Source: Gerris lacustris (Eukaryota; Arthropoda; Insecta; Hemiptera; Gerridae). From it: DNA of 64,000 nt. Location: contig OX578279.1 of NCBI GenBank assembly GCA_951217055.1, positions 71,893,131-71,957,130 on the forward strand, read 5' to 3'. Below the pieces are notes generated by a model. That model had not been told where the DNA came from. It ran no database searches and saw only the letters and a program-made list of their open reading frames with translations. Shown here in pieces: positions 34,330-44,884 of the stretch (its first letter is position 1; each line of letters starts with the position of its first letter). The translations under genes and the position numbers were made by a program.

Positions 34330-34560
34330 CTTGGAATTTTTAAAGTTTATATGTGTTTGTTTGTCTAACGGTAACTGGCGTAAAAATTGACCAATTCTAC
34401 GAAATTTGGCAAGCAGGTGCATGAGATACACCTGCGTAAATTTTTGAACTGCGTGCTTATTTGAAACTGTATAGTGTTTGGAAATTTTCGGGTTAATATT
34501 TTAAGATAGTGGCCAATATGGCGGACAACTGAAATATCGTACATCGGAAAAAGTAATAGA
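34330..34560 (+). repeat. Repeat related to family H
   Basis: 'gtgtttgtttgtctaacgg', 'tacgaaatttggcaagcagg' and 'ccaatatggcggaca' are typical of the retroelement tails seen elsewhere in the window. The 116-codon minus frame over it (34365-34715) is hydrophobic low-complexity and is not a gene. Confidence 0.4.
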
Positions 34561-34872
34561 ATTAATAAACGAAGCAGAAAAATCAAACTGAAGTAAAAAA
34601 ATACATTTGTATTTAGAAATTCTTCATTATTTAGATATTGTAAAAAAAGCTTGCAAATGAAAACCTTTATATAAATAAATATTATCGGCATATGTATCAA
34701 TATTGTATAAAACAAATATTGAATACACCCACGACCTAACTGCGATCAAAAATTGCCTAACCAATCAATAAATTCTTAAAATACATATTTGACTAAATTA
34801 ATAAATTAAAATACGAAGAGGGAAAATAAAATGATAAAACAAGTTAATAATTAAGCTTTTACCTCTTAATAG

Positions 34873-35388
34873 TGTATTATGTTACAAGGCTGTGAAGTGA
34901 GTTTTTTCTTTACCGCGGCAATTACATTTACTGTCGAGCGAAGCGAGACAGTTAATATTGCCAAGGTAAAGAAAAAACACTTCAAAGTCGCGTAGCATAT
35001 GCTATTTTTTCCGAGGTAGCAGACAATGAAAAAACATTAAATATTAATCACTAATCAATATATAATAATAACAAATATTAGTACATACTTAAGACTTAAA
35101 AAAAGAAACCTTAAAATGAGGTTACGCTATAAGAAAAGATAAATAAAACGCATTGACATCTAGCGGATTTTTATCGTACTAGAAGCATTTCTACAAAGAC
35201 TGCAGCACTACTAACGGAAGTTTTGACAACTACCCGCCGTAAAGAAAAAATCTTTTAGTGCCTAGGACGTAAAAGATTTTTTCTTTACAGCTAGGAGTAA
35301 TGAAAAGATTTTTTAAGTTCACGTAATGAAAAAATGGATTTTAGCTATGTTTTTTAGGCTCTAAAGTTACTATTTCACAGCCTACCAC
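34873..35388 (+). mobile_element. Family L foldback-like element, copy 1
   Basis: It begins with tattatgttacaaggctgtg and ends with 'tatttcacagcct', so AGGCTGTGAAGT (34887-34898) has an inverted partner at 35372-35383. Inside is a nested hairpin (about 34905-34980) and a second pair, 'gtaaagaaaaaatctttta' / 'taaaagattttttctttac', around 35240-35290. No coding sequence. Confidence 0.65.
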
Positions 35389-35779
35389 GGAAAAAATTTT
35401 CCTTCTTGAAAAGAGAGTAAATATTTCAAGACACAACAAACTATTTGAGTCTAAGTTCTTAATGGAATTAAACGTCGATAAAATATTTGGGAAAATACAA
35501 GATGGATCACTTTGTTATCTATCTGTCTTTTTATAAGACCATTCTACTTACCAATCATAACAGTCATAAAACGAAAATTCTAATTAGATCAAAATACGAG
35601 GGATTCTTTTGTTTGAAATTCTAATGATTTGTAAATAAAAAAAACTTTATTCAACAACTGTGAAATCAAAAGTTTCTATAAACCATGGTGTAATGGTGTG
35701 TAGGCTTTCATGGATTGACTTGTAATAAATATCTGAGTTTTCAAGTACATAAAATCCGCGTCACGGAGAGTTTGAAGGA
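35389..35779. other. No recognisable feature
   Basis: AT-rich spacer between repeats L and J. Confidence 0.35.
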
Positions 35780-36125
35780 GTTCCAAACCTTAGGGAACAG
35801 GATTTCGTAGGAAAGCCAAGATATTTATCTGAGCGCACGGCAATGCGCAAGGCCAAGTTCCAGAAAGCATGCTTAGTAAAGTTTTTCTTTACTTGAACCA
35901 ATTCACCCGGTTTTTCTCACCCTCATATATCTGCTTCCTCTTAAGATAAGCTTTTGAAATTTGAAACATAGATTAGGATTAAGTAGTTTAGGACATTGTA
36001 AAAAATTGAGTCCTAAATATTCAGCCATTTCGACAGGAGAGTGTTTAAAAGATTGCATTTTTGTTACTGATTCACTCACTTAACATCAAAATAAAAACTG
36101 ACTTCCAGAATAGCTAGAAATTTAA
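35780..36125 (-). repeat. Family J repeat, copy 2
   Basis: Inverse match to 4.91-5.22 kb ('gcgcaaggccaa', 'cttgaacca', 'gcttcctctt', 'gacttccagaatagc'). Confidence 0.6.
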
Positions 36126-37021
36126 AATTTGATACACTTGTAGCTATAACCAAAAAACTGGCGCACGCAACGTTAAATATTTTTTATGAAGTAACAGTAA
36201 GTCGTATCGAAAAACAGATTATACAAACGGGTACTAATTTTTAAAGAGCAACAACTTTGATTCTATGCATTTTATTCGAGAGGGAAAACACTCAGTAAAA
36301 TAGCCTAAACGCGCGAACAACCCTTTAGAGTAACCCTTTAGAGAACTAAGGGCGTTTGAAAGGCGTGTAGCTACACTATACTTTTAGACGGTAATTCCAA
36401 GTTATAATTTTATACTGCATCTGATACATTTTTAATGCTGCTTAAAAGATAATCTGTGTTTTGCTGTTATAATCCATGCCATTTAACTATTGTCGCTACT
36501 CAACAGTACATTACGAATATATTAGGAAGATTAAATATTGAACATCCTTGCTTTTATGTTCCAATCACTTCTGCCACGATTACCTCAATAGTAATGACAC
36601 ACGGCACTTGAGGTTTCTCTTCCGACTATCCTAATCCTGTAGTTTACACACCAACCGATCCGTCATATATAATCCTCCCGCCTCCCAGCAATAATATCTC
36701 TTGATCTCTCTTCGCCCGAATAAACAGACCAAGAGTAAGTAATATACATACGTTGAAACGTAGTGCCCTAATCTATATACGCTCGTATATTATATTAACT
36801 GCCTCAATTGAAATCTCCCTACCCCTAATTAAATAAAGAGATTGTGTTTATTTAACAAACACACTAGATAAAAATGTATATACCCTGATGATGAACAAGA
36901 ATATTTAAAAAATCTGTTATTTTTAACTTAATTATGAACTTTTTCTACATCATTTTAATAACAAATTCTATGTTTGACTAATAATCAGAAGAAAGTATAT
37001 TCACTAATTTTTATTATATTA
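36126..37021. other. No recognisable gene
   Basis: It includes a less AT-rich section near 36.54-36.74 kb without recognisable motifs. Confidence 0.35.
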
Positions 37022-37585
37022 TTTTGCTTCCGACTTTACCGAAGGTAACGGAAGCATTGTGTTCACTTTTGTGAACGAAAAACTTTTATGTCTCCGATTT
37101 TAAAAATTCCATGACAGAAATCCGTTTCAGACATCAGGGAACATTTTTGGTCTCGTGTCTGTCTGTCGGTCTGTGTGTCCGCGAATTATGAAACGTGTGA
37201 CGATAACTTGAGTAAATGTCGACCGATTTTGATGAAATTTGGTAGACATGTTCATTTTACAAATGCCCAGGATGAGTTTGTTGGACAACGTTATCCGTCC
37301 AAGCGTTCACGAGCAACGCTTGCGTAAACGTGAACTTCAAATTTAAAATTGGAATTTAAGGTCAGGAAAAAAATCTAACTTCATTATTCAATGAAACAAA
37401 CATTTTTCACAAATACAATTTTTTAGTAAAACCAACAGCGACACCGCTATGAAGTGTTAAAGATCGCTAAAACTATTAATAGTTTTTACACAATAAACAA
37501 TATAACAATAAAATAATATAACAATAATTTTAATATTAATATAACAATAAAGTACATGATAGGATGCGAGGAAGCTATGTGCCAC
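37022..37585 (-). mobile_element. Family B/B' repeat, copy 4 (chimeric)
   Basis: The hairpin end is family B (gcttccgactttaccgaagg) and the far end is family B (gatgcgaggaagctatgtgc), but the interior from about 37.19 to 37.48 kb is the B' body shared with 22.15-22.56 and 53.6-53.9 kb. Confidence 0.75.
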
Positions 37586-37944
37586 CCTTGTCTTAGATCT
37601 GAAGAAGTTTATTTGTATAAAAAATCAAAACATCGAGATTGAAGGATTCATTTTCATTTGTAACGCAAATGAAAACGAAGCTCTAAATGCGAGTTTTGTT
37701 GGTATATACAATACAAATATTTACATATTGTAATAAACATTGAAAAAAGATGAAAACGTTTTAATTTTCTCTTTGTTTAAATTATCTTTGCTTTGTCAAA
37801 ATTCTTTGTCGGATTTTTTTTGTGTTAAAAAGAAAGAAGATGCTTAATTAACAATTTACCGCAAAAGATGGGCTTTACAAAAGAAAATTTCTCCTTTTTT
37901 GGGCTCTTTCTACATTCTAAGAGTAACTTAAAAAGAAAGACATA

Positions 37945-37947
<3 letters not shown>
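37586..37947. other. No recognisable feature
   Basis: AT-rich spacer. I see nothing I can support. Confidence 0.35.

Positions 37948-38041
<94 letters not shown>
37948..38041. repeat. (AT)n microsatellite
   Basis: About 94 bp of alternating AT. It creates poly-(Tyr-Ile) frames that are not genes. Confidence 0.95.
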
Positions 38042-38043
<2 letters not shown>

Positions 38044-38510
38044 GACAAATTGAGAATATCACAATGCAGGTAAAAAATAAAGAGGTAGGAACAATTTGAC
38101 TAGTAAAAAAAATGAGAAAAATAGCGAAGAAGGAACAGTAGGGGGAGGATGTAAATTTATTGTCATTTTGAAAATGGCACACCAAGGCAAGCTATTTTTC
38201 CACCTAATTGTTCCAGGAGTTGGATTTATTTTCACTTTCATTTTGAATAGCAGTCGATTTATTTTTTTATTTCCAGTATCCCTGTGTTCCCTTAAACGTA
38301 CCGTTTCAGGTCGTTAATTAATATAATTGACTCCCATTAAAAAGAAAATTGCTTTTCAAAATAATACCAAATAGAAAGAAGGGGAAAAAACATATATATT
38401 TTAATAGTAAATATTTTGGTAGGACAGATATCAAATACAATGACAACATATTTTAATATGAAGTATATTTAATAAATAGTTGGTTGTTTTGACTGAGATT
38501 TTGTGTTACC
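38042..38510. other. No recognisable feature
   Basis: I see no gene. The string atgaagtatattta at 38459-38472 recurs just outside the right end of the next element (39322-39335). Confidence 0.35.
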
Positions 38511-38586
38511 ACTTCATAATTATGACTAGAGAGGTTAAAAAAGAAACACAACAATATTGTCACCACAATTTTTTTAATAATTACTA

Positions 38587-38617
38587 GACGCGTTTCGACT
38601 TAAAATGTCATCTTCAG
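38587..38617 (-). ncRNA. Hammerhead-like core in left pLTR
   Basis: On the minus strand: CTGAAGA, stem II TGAC...GTCG closing a short loop, GAAA, then CGCGTC. CUGANGA and GAAA are intact. acgcgt is a self-complementary stem III, which would favour a dimeric ribozyme. Stem I is weak. Confidence 0.6.
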
Positions 38618-38636
38618 TATGCTGCGTGACCTGTAA

Positions 38637-38951
38637 AGGTGTATAAGTAGGAAAATTAGTACACGCATTACAGAGCACTATAAATCTTGGCAGAAAGTAT
38701 CGAATGATAGACATACAAAACATGTAAACGTATCTAGTTTTGCCAACCATGTTCTAGAAACCAATCATACTTTTGATATTAATAATTATGAACTTTTACA
38801 CTCGTGCCAAAAAAATAGGAAATTGGACCTCCTAGAAAACTTAGAAATTCAAAGAGCTATCCAAGATACAAATGTAGAATGTTTTAATGAAAAATCCAAT
38901 CTTAATAACTCTGCTCTTGTTAAACCTATAAAAAATGTCTTTTTAAAATAA
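38637..38951 (+). pseudogene. GIY-YIG endonuclease C-terminal fragment (Penelope-like)
   Basis: One continuous frame of about 104 codons, opening at a stop and ending at TAA. It reads SRKISTRITEHYKSW, then SSFANHVLETNHTFDINN, LLHSC, KLDLLENLEIQRAIQ and LNNSAL. These match the 'SR.L..RI.EH', 'S.FA.HL....H.FD', 'LE.LEI' and 'LN' sequence of Penelope-type endonucleases. The GIY and YIG strands at the N-terminus and the whole RT are missing, and no start codon is in place. The lack of frameshifts is notable for a fragment. Confidence 0.85.
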
Positions 38952-39220
38952 TGTCTATTAGTTGTAAGAAATTTTAGTTATAGTAATACATAAAAGGATT
39001 TATTGTTTAGTTTTAAGAAGTTGAAAACCAAATGTTTACCTGATTACACCTTTATTGGGTTCCGACTTGGATCTCAACTACATCCCTCTTACCTTTTTCC
39101 TTCCGTAATCCTCTATCCACACCACCCTAGTCTAACCCCCCTTGCACTGTTAGTTTACCTTAAAATTTGTAAAATAGTTAACTTAGTACAGCATTCACTC
39201 ATACTAAGTTAACACGCATA

Positions 39221-39251
39221 CTGAAGATGACATTGTAAGTCGAAACGCGTC
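39221..39251 (+). ncRNA. Hammerhead-like core in right pLTR
   Basis: CTGAAGA (39221-39227), stem II GAC/GTC around attgtaa, GAAA (39242-39245), CGCGTC to 39251 with the expected GUC before the cleavage point. Same architecture as the left arm, opposite strand. Confidence 0.6.
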
Positions 39252-39345
39252 TAGTAATTATTAAAAAAAATTGTGGTGACAATATTGTTGTGTTTCTTGT
39301 TTAACCTCTCTAGTCATAATTATGAAGTATATTTATTATTATGTG

Positions 39346-39741
39346 AAAAAAAAAAAAAAAAAAAAAAATCGGTCCGATAAACTCAAACAAAATCATCTTA
39401 TAATTATAATACTCTAAATTATTCCTAGCTTTAAATTAACTACTAAATTAAATTTATATCCCATATTTTCTCATTTAGTTACCTTAATTTATTACCTAAT
39501 AAACATAATTAAAAAGGGTTCAATAGAGATTGTTTACATTTAATTTTAGAATTTCAACTTAATCAATGTCGCGAAAACTAGATTCATCCCCGGAAAAACC
39601 AATTTGAGAAATAAAAAACAACTTCAGATGACCTTTCTTAAGTTTTTGATGATTAACTATATTTAAAAAAATAAAATTTATTGTCCATTCTGATTTAAGA
39701 TCAACAATCTGTGGGATTAAATTATTTTGTTATAAAGAATT
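39346..39741. other. Poly-A tract, then unannotated AT-rich stretch
   Basis: A homopolymer A run near 39346-39367. I see no feature after it. Confidence 0.4.
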
Positions 39742-39991
39742 ATAATTAAGGCACTTTTTTAGATTGTTACTCACCTTATAAAAAAACAAAGAGGAGTAAC
39801 AATCTAAAGAAGGTTTATGGAATGTTCTTCTTTAGACTGTTACTCCCCTTATAAAAACACAATTATGATATTCCTTTGTCCAAAAGTACTTTGGACTAAA
39901 CATCCCTTTGTCTTAATAGTCATTTAGTCAAAGTTATTCATATTCTGAAAACGCATAGGGGAGTAACAAAGTAAAGAAGTACTATAATTTA
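39742..39991. mobile_element. Family M MITE, copy 2, with 8-bp duplication
   Basis: The element spans 39750-39983. The ends GGCACTTTTTTAGATTGTTA and (inverted) AGTACTTCTTTACTTTGTTA are flanked by ATAATTAA (39742-39749) and ATAATTTA (39984-39991). The left third holds an internal inverted and direct copy of the end motif. Non-coding. Confidence 0.85.
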
Positions 39992-40807
39992 ACCATTCTT
40001 AAGTTAAGATCTTTAGGAACTTCTTTTAAATATTAATATATTTGGTTTAGCCATTCTACTTAAGAACTGTGGTTACTTCCCCTGTGCAAGGTACTAATTT
40101 TTGTGGATCTGTCAGCATGCTTAGTGAGCAGATTACTATAATTTTAAAGGTTTGGACCTTATGTGAGGTCCTACTGCTTCGGACTTTATTTTTAAAGTCC
40201 CAGGAAAAAACAAACTCTAGTAACCTATCAGAAGGTTTCAAGAAGAATTAACGCTCTTTCCCTGGAACCAAAGTTAAAACACCAACTCTGCCTTGAAATG
40301 TCCAGATATGACCTAATATCAATGGGAGTATAAAAAAAAAAATAAATAAATAAAAATTCATAATATATTCAGAATAACTTGACATAGTCACTGAAAAATA
40401 ATAAACCAATAAATAAATAAATAAATAAATAAAAATATTTTAACTTTTCAGTTTAAATTTTCATGTATGATAAAATAAAATTTACATTTAGGCAAAGCCA
40501 TTATGTAAAATAAAGATAACAAAAATTGAAAAAACAAATGAATAAAAAATTATATAAAAAAATCAAAAAAAAAAATCTAAAAGCGGTTAAAATTCCAAAT
40601 TTTATTAATAAAAGTTTTATTAAAATCAGTTTAAACAATGTAAGCTGAAGAAACAAAAATATATACAATGCCTAAAGTTCAATGGAAAATTTGTTTAAAA
40701 AAATAAAATAAATAATTAAACGAATATATTCGAGTAAATCAATCGGGTACAAAGTCAAAGTTTCAGTCTTGATTTCTTTGTTTTATAAATTGCGTTTTTA
40801 AACAATG
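39992..40807. other. Unannotated AT-rich stretch
   Basis: I see no gene. It has short (AAAT)n-type runs near 40.40 kb. Complementary 60-61-codon frames at 40.06-40.25 kb show no motif. Confidence 0.4.
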
Positions 40808-40978
40808 TAAAGGCCCTCATACACGGTCAAAATGTTTGTGCAAACATTTTGACTATGTTTGGGGTTGTTTGATGTTTGCGCAAACATGATGTTTGACGTG
40901 TATGGCCTAAATTTGCCCGACATCAGGTTTGCTCAAACATTTTGCGCATAATGTTTGATCGTGTATGGGGGGCCTTAA
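40808..40978. mobile_element. PIF/Harbinger-type MITE, TAA duplication
   Basis: The element spans 40811-40975 (165 bp) between TAA duplications. The ends AGGCCCTCATACACGGTCAA and (inverted) AGGCCCCCCATACACGATCA match well. The interior has three 'gtttg.gcaaacat' repeats that can fold. The TAA target supports Harbinger. Non-coding. Confidence 0.8.
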
Positions 40979-41099
40979 TGAAAGGCCAAAAGAGTATATA
41001 TCATAATATAAATAAATTATATCAAGTAAAGGGATCTGCAAAAACCGACGAAGAATAACGAATTTTAATTGGAACGAAGAAGAAAACGAAAGAAAAAAG

Positions 41100-42030
41100 T
41101 CCAGTCATGCACCATGACTTAATGAGCGAATTTTCAAAGAAATCTGCGGATTATTATAATATAGGAAAATTTTGGATTAGACTTTGCATGGGTGAAAAAA
41201 AAATTTGGTACACAGGGGTACGAGGTACAAAAGTCAAAATCGTATTTACCCTTCAAGATGCATGTCGTTGGAAAGCTCTTTAAGAGCACAGTAATTGTTG
41301 TTATGTACACTTTTATCATATTTTCACATAAAAGGGGGGTAAAATAGAAAAAACACGTTTTTTGACCCTAAATGGTCAAAATTTGACCCCTAAATGGACT
41401 CTGAAAATTCTGGCCAACGAACTCATCCTTTCATTTGATATTATTGACATTTTAAAATTTGTTTGAAATTTTTAAGTGCATCCTAAGGGGAGATATCGTC
41501 TGGAGTGACACATATATACATATATACATACATATATACATACATATATACATACATATATACATACATATATACATAAATATATACATACATATATACA
41601 TACATATATACATACATATATACATACATACATAAAAAAAAGTGTTAAATTTTAGGAATCGATTCAGAATGGTCTAAAACGAATTTCCATGGAAAAAATT
41701 TTCAAAAATTCGCATTACAAAAATTTTGAAGCCATTGCAATAGCGTAATTTTCTTTGAAAATTCGCTAAAAGAATAAAGAAAGCGCAGCAATTGTTAGTT
41801 GGAATTAGTCAAATTCGGGGGATTTCGCATAGAGGTATGATTTTTTTGAACATACATGCCAAATTTTCTTTAAATTCGGTCCAGTAGTTTAGGCTTCAAG
41901 CGTCTGCACATACGACAGACGGACATTTTAAAACTATTTTTTTGGACTCAGGGGACTTCAAAACGTGTAAATCCATCCAAATCTCAAAATCGAATTGTCA
42001 CGAGAAAGTAAAAAGGGTAAACTATAAAAA
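41100..42030 (+). repeat. Family I retroelement-like repeat
   Basis: The 3' half holds 'tgccaaattttctttaaatt', 'cggtccagtagttta' and 'gacagacggacattttaaaa', then a tail of A-rich sequence near 42010-42035, the same module order as families A-C. A (TACA/TATA)n microsatellite lies within it. No open frame. Confidence 0.45.
41512..41634. repeat. (catatata/catacata)n microsatellite
   Basis: A 12-bp period of tacatatatacatacata-type units over about 120 bp. Confidence 0.95.
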
Positions 42031-42956
42031 AAAGTAGAAATAAACTAGTAGTAGTAGTAGTCTAGTACTTTCTACTAGGACGGGTAGGACGAACCACTTG
42101 TTCGAACCTTGCAATTAGGCCATCACTTAGGCCCTTTTTACGCCCCGCGGTAGAGAGTTCCAGCCACTTCATACATCATACCTCTGTACATAGTACCGCC
42201 AAAGCGAGTATGATGTGAAATAAACTAAAATAATAAGAAATAAACTAAATATTATTTAATCATTACATAATAATATAATATAATTTATATAATTGAGTAG
42301 TGTCCCCTAAACTCGCCTGGAAATGATTATTTATTGTTAAGCTAAGGCAATCACATTTATTCCAATAAAAATAAATTGTTTTGATTTGTTGGTCTTCAAA
42401 TAGATATGATAACTTATCTAAATTAGTTTTACTTTTGTTTCTAAATATAAAATTAAGCCCGTTGCCACGGGCCAACGGGCTCGTAATGTAATAAAACACC
42501 AACATTATAATATAATATTTCTTTTAATAATCTTAAAGACCTGCAATCCTTAATTGCAAGATAATTAAATTGAAAAATTAATTATTTTATTAGATGCCAT
42601 ACATTATTATTTAACTACTATAATAATGTCTACTCATGAGAGTGAATAATATTACTGTAATTATTATGAATTATTTAATAAGTGCTTAATCAATTTTAAT
42701 ATTTAATTTTGAAATGAAAATGCTTCCCTTAAATTTATAGGTACAGAATTAAAAGCAATAATATTTTTATGCAGCCTACATTGTACGTTCTCTTATAATC
42801 CCACATTAAATTATAATTTACTTTTTGAAACAGGAAAATGATTTTATCATAATGGAATTCAAATTTTATCACGGAGAATACAATATAATTATATCACTTA
42901 AAAAAATTTAAGATAAATTAAAAATTTGGCAGGAAATGATATAAAAAATTAACTGC
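42031..42956. other. No recognisable gene
   Basis: A GC-richer patch at 42.09-42.21 kb without motif. The rest is AT-rich. Confidence 0.35.
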
Positions 42957-43567
42957 CAATTGGTGTGGCTTCCTCGCATCCTATATCCACGTACTTTATT
43001 GATTTTATGCTTTTACAAGTCATTATTGTCAAATAGGTTGAATTGTTCCCCCCGTATTTTTAAATCTGTCAAAATTGTTTAGATTTTTTACACGAATTTA
43101 AGTATCAATTTTGCAAAAGTTAAAGAGCGTAGACGGCTCAAATTAATCTGGGGCTATCTGCGGGTTACTTTCGATAAACTATAAAAGTTTCATTCAAATC
43201 AGATAAGTACTTTTGAAGCTATGGGCGTAAATAAATGTATGTTTGTGCGCACGTTGAAGAGAAACAAATAGGCGCAGAAGGTTGAAACTTATATGGGACC
43301 AACAATGGGCTAATTGTGACCAACCACCCAAATTTCATTAAATTGAACGTGTAGTTTTTAAGATATGTTGGTTCGCAAAAATTGAACGACAGACCGACAG
43401 ACCGAGAGACAGACCGACAGACAGACACGGAACTAAAAATGTTCCCTGATGTCTGAAACGGATTTCTGTCTTGGAATTTTTGAAATCGGAGACCTAAAAT
43501 CATTCGTTCTTCAGAACGATCACATAGCTTCCGTTACCTTCGGTAAGCTCGGAAGCAAAAAACAAAA

Positions 43568-43598
<31 letters not shown>
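42957..43598 (+). mobile_element. Family B repeat, copy 5, with long poly-A tail
   Basis: Near full length, from ttggtgtggcttcctcgcat to the intact stem-loop gcttccgttaccttcggtaa, then an A-rich tail of about 40 nt. The long tail strongly suggests recent retroposition and fixes the 3' end. Confidence 0.85.
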
Positions 43599-43599
<1 letters not shown>

Positions 43600-44794
43600 G
43601 GGCTGTATTTTTTAGTGTTGGGTACGTGGAAATGTCCCCAAAATCATACATTTGATAACATTTTTCAGGAAACTTTGCATTAACATAGAAGTTCTTAAAT
43701 AATATGATTGCTCTATCTAATTTTCTTATTATATAGAAAAAAATGAAGAGGAATAAAATATGGATATCAAAAAGGGTAACCTTAAATAGTGAATTTAATT
43801 AGGTATAAAAAAGAAATAGTACAAAATCAAGTTTAAAAAGAAAACCTAGATCTTACTGATTACGTTAGAAATAAGGTAAGTAATTCAATGGGTCTAATAG
43901 TATCATGAGTAGAGGCTGCTCATTGGTGTAAAGTGTATGGTCATGTTGGAAGGTGTAATTTATAGTAATAGATCTTTAGGCCAGTGCCTCTTTAGCGGAT
44001 GGGATGATTGGTCTAACTAAAGGATTGGGATGATAATATATGGTTTCATTAATTTACAGTATCGGGAAGAAGCGAGATCATTTACAAAAGTCGTTGTGGG
44101 AACGAAAGATAGAAAATTGTGGATTTTACATAGGATCTTTGATTGGAGTCTATATGAGTTTGAGATCCAAGAGGAATGTAGGATCATCTTTAGTTAAGGA
44201 TATCTAAAGAACAAGTTATATGCCTGAAGGAAAAACTCGAGTGAACGCTTTTCGGTTCTTTTATTTTTCTCCTTTGTCTGCTCAAACAAATATCAAGAGG
44301 CTTAAGGTGGTTTCTGATTTCGGTAACTGCAATCTAGTATTTGACCATTAAAATCATTGCTCACGTTTTCAATCACGTATTCATTGTAGGCGTTCCAAGT
44401 AAAATACAAAAGAGTAAAGATCAACAGAATAATAATCAACATACACCGTTAATATGCGCGTAAAAAGTCTAGTGCTCGAAACTCTAAGAGCACAGAAAAG
44501 TTATATATGTAAAAGGAAACCATTTGTTACAGAATGGTATACTATTTAATCCAAGATTGAAAAGTTGTTTGAGTTATTTGAATGTTTATCTTAGTTGTTA
44601 CTAAGTGCTATTAAATCAACATTTCTTAAATAAATATAGAGTAATCGGCCCTAGCGGCTGTTGGCAGAACTGCATGGTACTAATATATCATCTAAACGAG
44701 ACCAGTTGCTACTGTATACAAGTATAAACTATTGTTTGAGTTAGAAGCATTACGACGGTACAATTCGAAAGTAAAACTATAAGATATTGTTCCT
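43599..44794. other. Unannotated stretch
   Basis: AT-rich, with a slightly more complex section at 43.86-44.30 kb. No frame shows a recognisable motif. Confidence 0.35.
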
Positions 44795-44843
44795 GGTGGT
44801 TATTATCAGAATTATTATCGAGTAATTCTGATAAATAACCACC
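44795..44843. repeat. Hairpin with arms of about 20 bp
   Basis: ggtggttattatcagaatta and taattctgataaataaccacc (split ...ataaataaccacc) are inverted copies with one mismatch around an 8-nt loop. Confidence 0.85.
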
Positions 44844-44884
44844 GAATTAAGTGTTAAAATATATAATAATTTAGAACTTATTTT

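Larger units (their letters stand above)
38511..39329 (+). mobile_element. Penelope-like element with inverted pLTRs
   Basis: Arms at 38511-38629 and 39213-39329 are near-perfect inverted copies (acttcataattatgactaga at the outer ends), each carrying a hammerhead-like core. Between them lies the C-terminal part of a GIY-YIG endonuclease. Penelope-like elements are known to have pLTRs in direct or inverted arrangement, with hammerhead motifs, and to integrate through a GIY-YIG endonuclease fused to RT. Here only about 820 bp remain, so RT is lost and the copy is non-autonomous. Confidence 0.85.

Noticed and set aside
34365..34715. The longest frame in the window, 116 codons on minus
   Set aside because: Low-complexity hydrophobic translation of AT-rich repeat sequence, with no motif.
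37868..38185. Long Tyr-Ile repeat reading frames on both strands
   Set aside because: They are translations of the (AT)n microsatellite.
43219..43503. 94-codon minus frame and similar frames at 2134, 47841 and 52759
   Set aside because: All are readings of family B, recurring with different stops in each copy.
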